Part shown: in pieces, positions 33,049 to 41,289 of the stretch
Layout of the letters: every line of letters starts with the position of its first letter
Numbering within the stretch: position 1 is the first letter of the stretch
Assembly (NCBI GenBank): GCA_002355495.1
Contig: AP017424.1
Span: forward strand, 5,769,501 to 5,833,500
Length of the DNA: 64,000 nucleotides
Direction: 5' to 3'
DNA from: Streptomyces laurentii
GTDB lineage: Bacteria > Actinomycetota > Actinomycetes > Streptomycetales > Streptomycetaceae
The notes under the pieces: model-generated
What the model was told of the DNA's origin: nothing
What the model saw: the letters and a program-made list of their open reading frames with translations, nothing else
The model's database searches: none
Program-made: the position numbers and the translations under genes

Positions 33049-33987
33049 TCACAGCCAGCCCGCGAACTCCAGCAGCAGTTCCGCGTCGGCGCGCAGTCCC
33101 GCGGTCAGGGCGCGGGTCGCCGACTCCACGGCGCGGAACAGGGTCCAGCCGCGCAGCCGCTCCCGGTCCACCTCCAGCGAGTCGGCCAGCTTGTTCACCC
33201 GGCGGCGGGCCGTCGAGGCCCCGGCCGACGCGGCCACCAGGTCCTCCACCCGGTCGCGGACCAGCCGGGCGAGGTCGTAGGCGCGCTCGCCGACCAGCGG
33301 CTCGGGGCCGACCGCGAGCCACGGGGAGCGGTCGCCGGCCAGGACCTTGCCCTGACGGAAGGCGCCGTGCAGCAGAAACGTCTCATCGGAGCCCGGACCG
33401 GAGCCCGCGTCCGCGCCCGCAGTCGTGCCGGTGCCCGTGCCCGTACCCGCGAGCAGCTCGGCGCGGGCCGTGAGGGCCGCCGTCACCAGCGTGCCCGCGT
33501 CCGCGTCGGCCTGGTAGGACGCCATGAGGCCCGCCTGCCGCTCCGTCCGCGCGGCGACCGTCTCGAACCCGTGCCCGGCGGGCGGCGCCACCCACAGCTT
33601 GCGGATCGTGTCGGCGGCTTCGAGCAGCGCCTTCGCCTCCGGCAGCGAGCGCAGCGACACCTCGGGGTGCAGCCGCTCCAGGAGCAGCCCGCCCTCCCCG
33701 GCCTCGCCGAGCAGCTTGACGGTGCCCCAGCCGTTCCAGTGCGCGAGCGCGTCCCGCTCCAGGTCGGGCCGGGCGGCCGGGGGCGCCAGCTTCAGGGCGG
33801 CGCCGGGCACGAGGACGACCAGGCTGGAGCGCCCGCCGGGGGCCACGACCCGCTCGGCGGTCAGCCCGGCCTGCTCCAGCGCGCCGGGGAGCAGCTCCGG
33901 GAGCCGGTCGAGCCACTCGGCCGCGGCGGTCCGGCCGTACGTCCTGCCGAGGGCGCGCACCAGTCGCTGCGGCGGTTCGAAACCCAT
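33049..33987 (-). CDS. Aminoglycoside phosphotransferase-family protein with degenerate active site
   Basis: 312 residues of the APH/streptomycin 6-kinase-like fold. The region GKVLAGDRSPWLAVGPEPLVGERAYDLARLVR (residues 213-244) aligns with the APH(6) catalytic block, which normally reads HGDLHxxN and then D-P. Here H207-G208 is followed by Ala209, Asn is Lys214 and the metal-binding Asp is Gly227. An N-terminal lid is present. A GTGTGTGT simple insert (181-189) interrupts the middle. It is probably not a functional kinase; it may be a pseudokinase that binds a nucleotide or a partner. It lies between the SPFH and ferritin-like genes on the minus strand. Confidence 0.75.
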   Translation of the reverse strand: MGFEPPQRLVRALGRTYGRTAAAEWLDRLPELLPGALEQAGLTAERVVAPGGRSSLVVLVPGAALKLAPPAARPDLERDALAHWNGWGTVKLLGEAGEGGLLLERLHPEVSLRSLPEAKALLEAADTIRKLWVAPPAGHGFETVAARTERQAGLMASYQADADAGTLVTAALTARAELLAGTGTGTGTTAGADAGSGPGSDETFLLHGAFRQGKVLAGDRSPWLAVGPEPLVGERAYDLARLVRDRVEDLVAASAGASTARRRVNKLADSLEVDRERLRGWTLFRAVESATRALTAGLRADAELLLEFAGWL

Positions 33988-34055
33988 GGGTGCGTGCTTC
34001 CTTCGGTGTCCGGGCGAGGTCCGGGGCGGTGTCGCGGTCGAGGTCGGGGACGGGG

Positions 34056-34472
34056 TCAGGCCCGCTCGGCGAGCCCAGGAAAGGTTACGACGCCGCCGCG
34101 CCAGCGGGCGGCGCGGACCGCCGCCTCGCGCAGGGCCGCCGCCGCGTCCCGGCGCAGCGGGCCTTTCGCGGAGCGGACGAGGTCGGCGTAGACGCCCGCG
34201 ACCCGGTCCTCCAGGACGGCGGCGAGCCGGACGGCGGAGGCCGGGTCCGGCACCGCGAACGGCAGCTCGTAGCCGGGGGCCGCGGCGACCGGGTCGCCGC
34301 CCAGGTCCCGGACGGTGCGGCGGAGCGCGTCGCGGCGCGCGCGGTGCGCGGTGTGGGCGGCGGTGGCCTCGGCCCGCCGGTCCTCGCCGAGCCGGCCGCC
34401 GACGACCCCGTACCCGTACAGGGCGGCGTGCTCGGCGGCGAGTGCGGCCTGGGCGGCGGCGAGCGCGGTCAT
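34056..34472 (-). CDS. Ferritin-like (DUF4439) protein
   Basis: 138 residues, all helical, with the ferritin-like pattern: LAAAQAALAAEHAALYGYGVVGGRL opening helix, HxAHRARRD, and a long helical C-terminus. The family is annotated as a ferritin-like domain, but metal ligation is not clear here. The ATG overlaps the stop of the lipoprotein gene by 4 bp (ATGA), so the two are co-translated. It may act with that lipoprotein. Confidence 0.75.
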   Translation of the reverse strand: MTALAAAQAALAAEHAALYGYGVVGGRLGEDRRAEATAAHTAHRARRDALRRTVRDLGGDPVAAAPGYELPFAVPDPASAVRLAAVLEDRVAGVYADLVRSAKGPLRRDAAAALREAAVRAARWRGGVVTFPGLAERA

Positions 34473-35047
34473 CCGCGGCCCCCTTCGGTCTCGGTTCCGG
34501 TCCCCGCCTCGGTGAGCAGGAAGGTCTGGGCGGCGCCGGCGGCGGCGACGGAGGCCAGCAGCCGGGCGTACTCGGGCGGCGCGGTGTCGAGTGCGGCCGT
34601 GTGGGTGTCGGCGGTCGCCCGGACGGCGGCGGCCAGTTCCCGCAGCGCCGCGTCCGGATCGGCCGGTACGCGCGCGGGGGCGGTGGCCGACGCCGAAGCG
34701 GACGGGGAGGCGGACGCGGAGGGGGAGGGGGAGGCCGGCGGCGCCGGAGCGCTGCCGCCTTCGCCGAGCGCCGTCACGTGCGCCGCGACCGCCGCGCGCA
34801 GCGGCCTGAGCCGGCCGGCGAGCGCGGGGTGCGCGGCGAGCACCGCGTCGTACCGGGCGAGGAGGGTGCGGCCGGTGGCCGCCGAGCGGGTGCGCAGCGC
34901 CGCTTCCGCGCGCGCGGCCCGTTCCGCCGCGCTCGGCTGTCCCGTTCCCCGCTCCCCGCCGGAGGCGCAGCCCGCCAGGGCCGCCGCCGCGCCGGCCGTG
35001 CCCGCCGCACCCGCGGCCAGGAGCACGCGCCTGTTCACCGTCGTCAC
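34469..35047 (-). CDS. Lipoprotein of unknown function (Tat-type signal)
   Basis: 192 residues from GTG 35047, with GAGGGAG 5 bases upstream. N-terminus NRRVLLAAG then lipobox LAGC (acceptor C27); a twin-Arg at 6-7 suggests Tat export. The body is helical with a Ser/Ala/Pro-rich low-complexity linker (about 105-125) that is a run of Ser-Pro-Ser-Ala repeats. Co-operonic with the ferritin-like gene. The upstream gap 35048-35280 is shared with the rimP promoter on the other strand. Confidence 0.75.
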   Translation of the reverse strand: MTTVNRRVLLAAGAAGTAGAAAALAGCASGGERGTGQPSAAERAARAEAALRTRSAATGRTLLARYDAVLAAHPALAGRLRPLRAAVAAHVTALGEGGSAPAPPASPSPSASASPSASASATAPARVPADPDAALRELAAAVRATADTHTAALDTAPPEYARLLASVAAAGAAQTFLLTEAGTGTETEGGRG

Positions 35048-35280
35048 GCCCACTCCCTCACCGGCCGCCGCCGTGGCGGGCCGTCGATCGCCTGTGGATT
35101 GCCTGTGGATGGTCTCGACCGTCGGTTTGTCGGATGGTCCGTTGTTCACCGTGGATCGCCGCAGGCGAGCGTACCCGCGGCCGGCGGCCCGGTGGACGGC
35201 AACACCCTCCGGAACCGGATACCCTTTGATCTGACACGCGACGAACCCACAACAGCACACGCGGCCGAGGAGTCACCCGG

Positions 35281-35778
35281 ATGAGCACCACCCAGAACGA
35301 ACGGCTGCGCGGTCTTCTGGAGCCGCTCGTGCACGCGAAGGATCTGGACCTCGAGGAGATCGAGGTGTCCCGGGCCGGCCGCCGCGGACTGCTGAGGGTC
35401 ATCGTCGACTCGGACGAGGGCGTGGAACTGGACGCCTGCGCCGAGCTGAGCCGCGTCATCTCCGAGAAGCTCGACGAGACCGACGTGATGGGCGAGGGCG
35501 AGTACGTCCTCGAAGTCAGCTCCCCGGGCGCGGACCGCCCCCTCGCCGAGCACCGCCACTACGTGCGCGCCACCGGCCGTCTGGTGAAGCTGCGGCTGAA
35601 GGAGGGCGGCGACCTCGTCACCCGCATCCTGGCCGTGGACGACGACGGCCTGGACACCGAGGTGCCGGGAGTCAAGGGCCGCAAGGCGACCGCCCGCCGG
35701 GTGGAGTTCGCCGACATCGACAAGGCGCGTGTCGAGATCGAGTTCAACCGCAAGGACAAGAAGGAAGAGGAGGCGTAG
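35281..35778 (+). CDS. rimP: Ribosome maturation factor RimP
   Basis: 165 residues, needed for 30S subunit maturation. The family core GRRGLLRVIVDSDEGV (about 39-54) and the C-terminal SH3-like barrel (HRHYVRATGRLVKLRL region) are visible. A GAGGAG precedes the ATG. It begins the rimP-nusA-ylxR-infB-rbfA-truB operon typical of bacteria. A GGATACCCT word at 35217-35225 is a possible -10 for the operon. Confidence 0.95.
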   Translation: MSTTQNERLRGLLEPLVHAKDLDLEEIEVSRAGRRGLLRVIVDSDEGVELDACAELSRVISEKLDETDVMGEGEYVLEVSSPGADRPLAEHRHYVRATGRLVKLRLKEGGDLVTRILAVDDDGLDTEVPGVKGRKATARRVEFADIDKARVEIEFNRKDKKEEEA

Positions 35779-35780
35779 CC

Positions 35781-36776
35781 GTGGACATCGACGTGAAGCT
35801 CCTGAAGGGCTTGGCACAGGAGAAGGACATCTCCTTCGAGATGCTGGTCGAGGCGATCGAGTCGGCCCTCCTCATCGCCTACCACCGCACCCCCGACGCC
35901 CGCCGCCACGCGCGCGTGGAGCTGGACCGGCGCACCGGTCACGTGACGGTGTGGGCGAAGGAAGACCCCGCCGACCTGGAGGAGGGGCAGCAGCCCAAGG
36001 ACTTCGACGACACCCCGTCGGACTTCGGCCGGATCGCCGCCAGCACCGCCCGCCAGGTCATCCAGCAGCGTCTGCGCGATGCCGAGAACGACGTCACCTT
36101 CGGCGAGTACGCGCGCCGCGAGGGCGACATCGTCGCGGGCCAGGTGCAGCAGGGCAAGGACCCGAAGAACGTCCTGGTCAAGCTGGACGACAAGCTGGAG
36201 GCCATCCTGCCGGTGCAGGAGCAGGTGCCGGGCGAGGACTACACGCACGGTCTGCGGCTTCGTACGTACGTCGTACGGGTGGCCAAGGGTGTGCGTGGTC
36301 CGTCCGTCACCCTCTCCCGTACGCACCCCAATCTGGTGAAGAAGCTCTTCGCCCTCGAGGTGCCGGAGATCGCCGACGGCTCGGTGGAGATCGCGGCGAT
36401 CGCCCGCGAGGCCGGCCACCGCACCAAGATCGCGGTCCGTTCGACTCGTTCCGGCCTGAACGCCAAGGGTGCCTGCATCGGTCCCATGGGCGGCCGGGTG
36501 CGCAATGTGATGGCGGAGCTGCTCGGCGAGAAGATCGACATCGTCGACTGGTCGGACGACCCGGCCGAGATGGTGGCGAACGCGCTCTCCCCGGCCCGGG
36601 TGTCGAAGGTCGAGGTCGTCGACATGGCCGCCCGGTCGGCCCGGGTGACGGTGCCCGACTACCAGCTGTCGCTGGCGATCGGCAAGGAGGGCCAGAACGC
36701 CCGCCTGGCCGCCCGTCTCACCGGCTGGCGGATCGACATCCGGCCGGACACCGAGCCGTCCGGCGACGAGAGCTGA
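35781..36776 (+). CDS. nusA: Transcription termination/antitermination factor NusA
   Basis: 331 residues, shorter than E. coli NusA because actinobacterial NusA lacks the C-terminal acidic repeats. Domain order: NusA N-domain (about 1-125), S1 (126-195), KH1 and KH2 (about 196-331), with KGACIGPMGGRVRNVM (about 229-244) and AIGKEGQNARLAARLTGW at the end. GTG start at 35781, three bases after the rimP stop, with GAGGAGG upstream. It binds RNA polymerase and modulates pausing. Confidence 0.95.
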   Translation: MDIDVKLLKGLAQEKDISFEMLVEAIESALLIAYHRTPDARRHARVELDRRTGHVTVWAKEDPADLEEGQQPKDFDDTPSDFGRIAASTARQVIQQRLRDAENDVTFGEYARREGDIVAGQVQQGKDPKNVLVKLDDKLEAILPVQEQVPGEDYTHGLRLRTYVVRVAKGVRGPSVTLSRTHPNLVKKLFALEVPEIADGSVEIAAIAREAGHRTKIAVRSTRSGLNAKGACIGPMGGRVRNVMAELLGEKIDIVDWSDDPAEMVANALSPARVSKVEVVDMAARSARVTVPDYQLSLAIGKEGQNARLAARLTGWRIDIRPDTEPSGDES

Positions 36777-36789
36777 GAAGGGGCCGAGG

Positions 36790-36820
36790 GGTCTCCGCCA
36801 CCGTGCGGAGACCGTTTTTT
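36790..36820 (+). terminator. Intrinsic terminator between nusA and ylxR
   Basis: GGTCTCCGC (36790-36798) pairs with GCGGAGACC (36805-36813) around a 6-nt loop, followed by a six-T tract (36815-36820). It is the most canonical rho-independent terminator in the window. Confidence 0.8.
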
Positions 36821-36873
36821 GGCCAACGACTGTTCGATTTTTGCCCCGAACGGGTGAGGTCGGAACGGGGAGG

Positions 36874-36879
36874 TAGACT
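36874..36879 (+). promoter_or_regulatory. Possible -10 for ylxR/infB (leaderless?)
   Basis: TAGACT matches the Streptomyces -10 pattern (TAGRRT). It ends 5 bases before the GTG start at 36885, so transcription would begin at or near the start codon. No strong -35 is visible at 36851-36856. Confidence 0.4.
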
Positions 36880-36884
36880 TAATC

Positions 36885-37166
36885 GTGTCTGGCCGGACGC
36901 ATGCCTGCGCGTGCCCTGAGCGAACCTGTGTGGGATGCCGGGAGCGAGCGGCCAAGAGCGACCTGCTGCGGATCGTGATGAATAAGGACGAGTGCGTCCC
37001 CGATCATCGCGGTACGCTGCCCGGCCGGGGTGCCTACGTGCACCCCGCCTTGCACTGTCTCGACCTGGCGGTCCGCCGCCGGGCGTTCTCCAGGGCCTTC
37101 AAGGTCCAGGGAGCGCTCGACACGGCGGCATTGCGCCTCCATGTCGAGCGGACGGCACCGCAGTGA
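36885..37166 (+). CDS. ylxR: YlxR family RNA-binding protein (DUF448)
   Basis: 93 residues. The family opens with the conserved CVGCRERAAKSDLLRIV motif (about 15-31), and GRGAYVHPALHCLDLAVRR lies in the middle. It binds RNA and is usually encoded between nusA and infB. GTG start at 36885, with AGGTAG upstream rather than a perfect Shine-Dalgarno. A 145-bp gap follows to infB, with CGATGAGTACG-like repeats. Confidence 0.92.
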   Translation: MSGRTHACACPERTCVGCRERAAKSDLLRIVMNKDECVPDHRGTLPGRGAYVHPALHCLDLAVRRRAFSRAFKVQGALDTAALRLHVERTAPQ

Positions 37167-37225
37167 AGAAGAACGGCACGGAATCCCGTGCGGTCAGGTA
37201 CCTCGCGAGTCGGAAGTAGGTCGAG

Positions 37226-37265
37226 ATTGCGATGAGCACTCGATGAGTACGCGATGAGTACGCCC
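37226..37265. repeat. Short repeat CGATGAG(C/T)AC upstream of infB
   Basis: Three copies of CGATGAGCAC/CGATGAGTAC within 40 bp, in the ylxR-infB leader before the AAAGGAG of infB. There is no reading frame of note. Confidence 0.5.
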
Positions 37266-37311
37266 ATGAAGTAGCGACGGTCCGGCGGTAACCGGACCTA
37301 AAAGGAGCGAT

Positions 37312-40300
37312 GTGGCTAAGGTCCGGGTATACGAACTCGCCAAGGAGTTCGGTGTGGAGAGCAAGGTCGTCATGGCCAAGCTCCAAGAACTCGGTGAATT
37401 CGTCCGTTCGGCGTCCTCGACGATCGAGGCGCCGGTCGTGCGCAAGCTGACTGATGCTTTGCAGGGACCCGGCGGCGCCGGTAAGTCCGCTGCGAAGCCT
37501 GGTGCGCCCCGCAAGGCGGCGCCCGCCCCCAAGCCTGGGGCTCCCGCGCCGTCTCCGGCGCAGGCTGCCCGTCCGGCTGCCCCCAAGCCTGGGGCTCCCG
37601 CGCCGTCTCCGGCGCAGGCCGCCCGTCCGGCTGCCCCCAAGCCCGCCGCCGAGAAGCCCTCGGCCGCGGCGCCTGGTCCCCGTCCGACCCCGGGTCCGAA
37701 GCCCGCGGCTCCCGCGCCCAAGCCGGCGCCCGCCGCCCCGGCTCCGACCACCCCGGAGTTCACCGCGCCTCCGTCGGCTCCGGCCGCCGGTCCGCGTCCC
37801 GGTGCGACCCCCGGCCCGCGTCCGGCCCGTCCGGCTCAGCAGGGCGGTCGTCCGGGTCAGGGTGGCCAGCAGGGTGCCCGTCCCGGCCAGCAGGGTCCCC
37901 GTCCGGGCGGTCGTCCGGCCGGCCCGCGTCCGGGCAACAACCCCTTCACCTCCGGTGGTTCCACCGGCATGGCGCGCCCGCAGGCGCCCCGTCCGCAGGG
38001 TGGCGCTCCGCGTCCCGGCGGCGCTCCCGGCGGTGCCCCGCGCCCGCAGGGTCCGGGCGGTGCCCCGGGTACCCCGCGTCCGCAGGGTCAGGGCGGCGCC
38101 CGTCCGACCCCCGGTTCCATGCCGCGCCCGCAGGCGCCGCGTCCCGGCGGTGGCCCCGGCGGTAACCGTCCGAACCCGGGCATGATGCCGCAGCGTCCCG
38201 CTGCCGGCCCGCGTCCCGGCGGCGGCCCCGGTGGTCGTCCCGGCGGTCCCGGTGGTCGTCCCGGTGGTGGCGGCGGCGGTCGTCCCGGCTTCGCCGGTCG
38301 TCCGGCCGGTCCCGGTGGCGGTGGCGGCGGCTTCGCCGGCCGTCCCGGTGGTCCGGGTGGCGGCGGCGGTCGTCCCGGTGGTCCCGGTGGTGGCGGCGGC
38401 TTCGGCGGTCGTCCCGGCTTCGGTGGCCGTCCCGGTGGCCCGGGTGGCCGTGGTGGCACGCAGGGCGCCTTCGGTCGTCCCGGCGGTCCCGCGCGTCGTG
38501 GTCGCAAGTCGAAGCGTCAGAGGCGCCAGGAGTACGAGGCCATGCAGGCCCCGTCCGTGGGCGGCGTGATGCTGCCTCGCGGCAACGGCGACACCATTCG
38601 CCTGTCGCGCGGTGCGTCCCTCACCGACTTCGCGGAGAAGATCGGCGCCAACCCGGCGTCGCTCGTCGCGGTCATGATGAACCTCGGCGAGATGGTCACG
38701 GCCACGCAGTCCGTCTCCGACGAGACGCTGCAGCTCCTCGGCGACGAGATGAACTACACGGTTCAGATCGTCTCCCCCGAGGAGGAGGACCGTGAGCTGC
38801 TCGAGTCCTTCGACATCGAGTTCGGCGAGGACGAGGGCGGCGAAGAGGCCCTGGTCTCCCGTCCGCCGGTCGTGACCGTCATGGGTCACGTCGACCACGG
38901 TAAGACCCGCCTGCTCGACGCGATCCGCAAGACCAACGTGGTCGCGGGCGAGGCCGGTGGCATCACCCAGCACATCGGTGCCTACCAGGTGGGCACCGAG
39001 GTCAACGGTGAAGAGCGTCGCATCACCTTCATCGACACCCCGGGTCACGAGGCGTTCACCGCCATGCGTGCCCGTGGTGCGAAGTCGACCGACATCGCGA
39101 TCCTCGTGGTCGCGGCCAACGACGGTGTGATGCCGCAGACGATCGAGGCGCTCAACCACGCCCAGGCGGCCGGTGTGCCGATCGTGGTCGCGGTCAACAA
39201 GATCGACGTCGAGGGCGCGGACCCGGTCAAGGTCCGTGGCCAGCTGACCGAGTTCGGTCTGGTGGCCGAGGAGTACGGCGGCGACACCATGTTCGTCGAC
39301 ATCTCCGCCAAGCAGGGTCTGCACATCGACTCCCTGCTGGAGGCCGTGATCCTCACCGCCGACGCCTCGCTCGACCTGCGGGCCAACCCCGACCAGGACG
39401 CGCAGGGTATTGCGATCGAGTCCCACCTCGACCGCGGCCGCGGTGCCGTCTCGACGGTCCTGGTCCAGCGCGGAACGCTGCGCATCGGCGACACGATGGT
39501 CGTCGGCGACGCGTACGGCCGTGTCCGGGCCATGCTCGACGACAAGGGCAACAACGTCGAGGAGGCGACCCCGTCGACTCCCGTCCTCGTCCTGGGTCTC
39601 ACCAACGTCCCGGGTGCCGGCGACAACTTCCTGGTCGTCGACGAGGACCGTACGGCCCGTCAGATCGCCGAGAAGCGCGCGGCGCGCGAGCGCAACGCGG
39701 CCTTCGCCAAGCGGGTGCGCCGGGTGTCCATCGAGGACCTCGACAAGGTGCTCAAGGCCGGCGAGATCCAGCAGCTCAACCTCATCATCAAGGGCGACGC
39801 GTCCGGTGCGGTCGAGGCTCTCGAGTCCTCGCTGCTCCAGCTCGACGTCGGCGAAGAGGTCGACATCCGGGTCCTCCACCGCGGCGTCGGTGAGGTCACG
39901 GAGTCGGACATCAACCTGGCGATGGGCTCCGACGCGATCGTCATCGGCTACAACGTCCGCGCGGCCGGCCGCGCGGCGCAGATGGCCGAGCGCGAGGGTG
40001 TCGAGGTCCGTTACTACTCGGTCATCTACCAGGCGATCGAGGAGATCGAGGCGGCCCTGAAGGGCCTGCTGAAGCCGGAGTACGAAGAGGTCGAGCTGGG
40101 TACGGCGGAGATCCGCGAGGTCTTCCGTTCGTCCAAGCTGGGCAACATCGCCGGTGTCCTGGTCCGCTCGGGCGAGGTCAAGCGCAACAGCAAGGCGCGC
40201 CTCATCCGCGACGGCAAGGTCGTCTCGGAGAACCTCACCATCTCGGGTCTGCGTCGCTTCAAGGACGACGTCACCGAGATCCGCGAGGGCTTCGAGGGCG

Positions 40301-40383
40301 GTATCAACCTCGGCAACTACAACGACATCAAGATCGACGATGTCATCGCCACTTACGAGATGCGCGAGAAGCCGCGGGTGTAA
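37312..40383 (+). CDS. infB: Translation initiation factor IF-2
   Basis: GTPase that places initiator tRNA on the 30S subunit. 1023 residues, GTG start at 37312 with AAAGGAG upstream. The N-terminal domain of about 420 residues is Pro/Ala/Gly/Arg-rich and repetitive, as in Streptomyces IF-2. The G domain then has G1 GHVDHGKT, G3 DTPGH and G4 NKID. Two beta-barrel domains and the C-terminal fMet-tRNA domain complete it. The polycistronic position and the preceding terminator/promoter pair are described separately. Confidence 0.97.
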   Translation: MAKVRVYELAKEFGVESKVVMAKLQELGEFVRSASSTIEAPVVRKLTDALQGPGGAGKSAAKPGAPRKAAPAPKPGAPAPSPAQAARPAAPKPGAPAPSPAQAARPAAPKPAAEKPSAAAPGPRPTPGPKPAAPAPKPAPAAPAPTTPEFTAPPSAPAAGPRPGATPGPRPARPAQQGGRPGQGGQQGARPGQQGPRPGGRPAGPRPGNNPFTSGGSTGMARPQAPRPQGGAPRPGGAPGGAPRPQGPGGAPGTPRPQGQGGARPTPGSMPRPQAPRPGGGPGGNRPNPGMMPQRPAAGPRPGGGPGGRPGGPGGRPGGGGGGRPGFAGRPAGPGGGGGGFAGRPGGPGGGGGRPGGPGGGGGFGGRPGFGGRPGGPGGRGGTQGAFGRPGGPARRGRKSKRQRRQEYEAMQAPSVGGVMLPRGNGDTIRLSRGASLTDFAEKIGANPASLVAVMMNLGEMVTATQSVSDETLQLLGDEMNYTVQIVSPEEEDRELLESFDIEFGEDEGGEEALVSRPPVVTVMGHVDHGKTRLLDAIRKTNVVAGEAGGITQHIGAYQVGTEVNGEERRITFIDTPGHEAFTAMRARGAKSTDIAILVVAANDGVMPQTIEALNHAQAAGVPIVVAVNKIDVEGADPVKVRGQLTEFGLVAEEYGGDTMFVDISAKQGLHIDSLLEAVILTADASLDLRANPDQDAQGIAIESHLDRGRGAVSTVLVQRGTLRIGDTMVVGDAYGRVRAMLDDKGNNVEEATPSTPVLVLGLTNVPGAGDNFLVVDEDRTARQIAEKRAARERNAAFAKRVRRVSIEDLDKVLKAGEIQQLNLIIKGDASGAVEALESSLLQLDVGEEVDIRVLHRGVGEVTESDINLAMGSDAIVIGYNVRAAGRAAQMAEREGVEVRYYSVIYQAIEEIEAALKGLLKPEYEEVELGTAEIREVFRSSKLGNIAGVLVRSGEVKRNSKARLIRDGKVVSENLTISGLRRFKDDVTEIREGFEGGINLGNYNDIKIDDVIATYEMREKPRV
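37531..37638 (+). repeat. 54-bp in-frame tandem duplication in infB
   Basis: 37531-37584 and 37585-37638 are near-identical, with one base different near the end of the unit. Each encodes the 18 residues beginning KPGAPAPSPAQ. It lies in the low-complexity N-terminal domain. Confidence 0.85.
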
Positions 40384-40398
40384 CCACGCACGGCGTGT

Positions 40399-40440
40399 CC
40401 GGGGCCGGTCGGCGGGAGTATTTCCGTCGATCGGCCCCGG
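40399..40440 (+). terminator. Hairpin downstream of infB
   Basis: CCGGGGCCGGTCG (40399-40411) pairs with CGATCGGCCCCGG (40428-40440) with one G-T wobble and a 16-nt loop. There is no T tract. It could attenuate reading into ylxP. Confidence 0.5.
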
Positions 40441-40525
40441 CCGTTGCGTGTACCGTTCTGATGTTCCCGCCGGGCGACGGCACGGCGGGCCGTCGAACCC
40501 GAACCGGCGGGACATCCGGCACCAC

Positions 40526-40819
40526 ATGTACGTGGGGACACTGTCCTTCGATCTGCTCCTCGGCGACGTTCATTCGTTGAAGGAGAAACGCTCCGTCGTC
40601 CGGCCCATCGTGGCCGAGCTCCAGCGCAAGTTCTCCGTGAGCGCGGCCGAGGTGAGCGGCCAGGACCTCCATCGAAGGGCCCAGGTCGGGGTCGCGCTGG
40701 TGGCCGGGGACGCGGGGTTCGTGTCGGACGTGCTGGACCGCTGCGAGCGGCTGGTCGCGGCCCGGCCCGAGGTGGAGCTGCTCTCGGTGCGACGCAGGCT
40801 CCACACTGATGAAGACTGA
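40526..40819 (+). CDS. ylxP: DUF503 family protein YlxP
   Basis: 97 residues, beginning MYVGTLSFDLLLGDVHSLKEKR, the conserved DUF503 opening (first 22 residues; positions 1-22). The KEKRSVVRPIV core is clear. It is found between infB and rbfA in many Gram-positive bacteria. Function unknown; association with ribosome maturation is inferred from synteny. The Shine-Dalgarno is weak. Confidence 0.9.
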   Translation: MYVGTLSFDLLLGDVHSLKEKRSVVRPIVAELQRKFSVSAAEVSGQDLHRRAQVGVALVAGDAGFVSDVLDRCERLVAARPEVELLSVRRRLHTDED

Positions 40820-40848
40820 ATGAGCAAGGCAAAGAAGGAGAAGGACCA

Positions 40849-41289
40849 GTGGCCGACAACGCGCGGGCGAAGAAACTGGCGGACCTCATCCGGGAGGTGG
40901 TCGCCGAGAAGCTGCAGCGCGGCATCAAGGACCCGCGCCTGGGCACGCACGTGACCATCACGGACACCCGCGTCACCGGCGACCTGCGGGAGGCCACGGT
41001 CTTCTACACGGTCTACGGCGACGAGGAGGAGCGCGCGAGCGCCGCCGCCGGCCTGGAGAGCGCCAAGGGCATCCTGCGCTCGTCCGTCGGCAAGGCCGCG
41101 GGCACCAAGTTCACCCCGACGCTGACCTTCGTGGCCGACGCCCTTCCGGAGACCGCGAAGAACATCGAGGACCTCCTCGACCAGGCGCGGGCCTCGGACG
41201 CCAAGGTGCGCGAGTCGTCCTCGGGCGCCGCGTTCGCCGGCGAGGCCGACCCCTACAAGAAGCCGGGCGAGGACGAAGCCGCCGAATGA
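40849..41289 (+). CDS. rbfA: 30S ribosome-binding factor RbfA
   Basis: 146 residues, GTG start with AGGAGAAGGA upstream. KH-like core: DLIREVVAEKLQRGIKDPRLG (match from residue 12) and VTGDLREATVFYTVYG. It is needed for late 30S assembly and 16S 5' processing. The stop overlaps the truB start by 4 bp (ATGA). Confidence 0.95.
   Translation: MADNARAKKLADLIREVVAEKLQRGIKDPRLGTHVTITDTRVTGDLREATVFYTVYGDEEERASAAAGLESAKGILRSSVGKAAGTKFTPTLTFVADALPETAKNIEDLLDQARASDAKVRESSSGAAFAGEADPYKKPGEDEAAE

Noticed and set aside
37099..40527. 1142-residue minus-strand ORF
   Set aside because: Antisense to infB; its composition follows the Pro/Gly/Ala repeats of IF-2.
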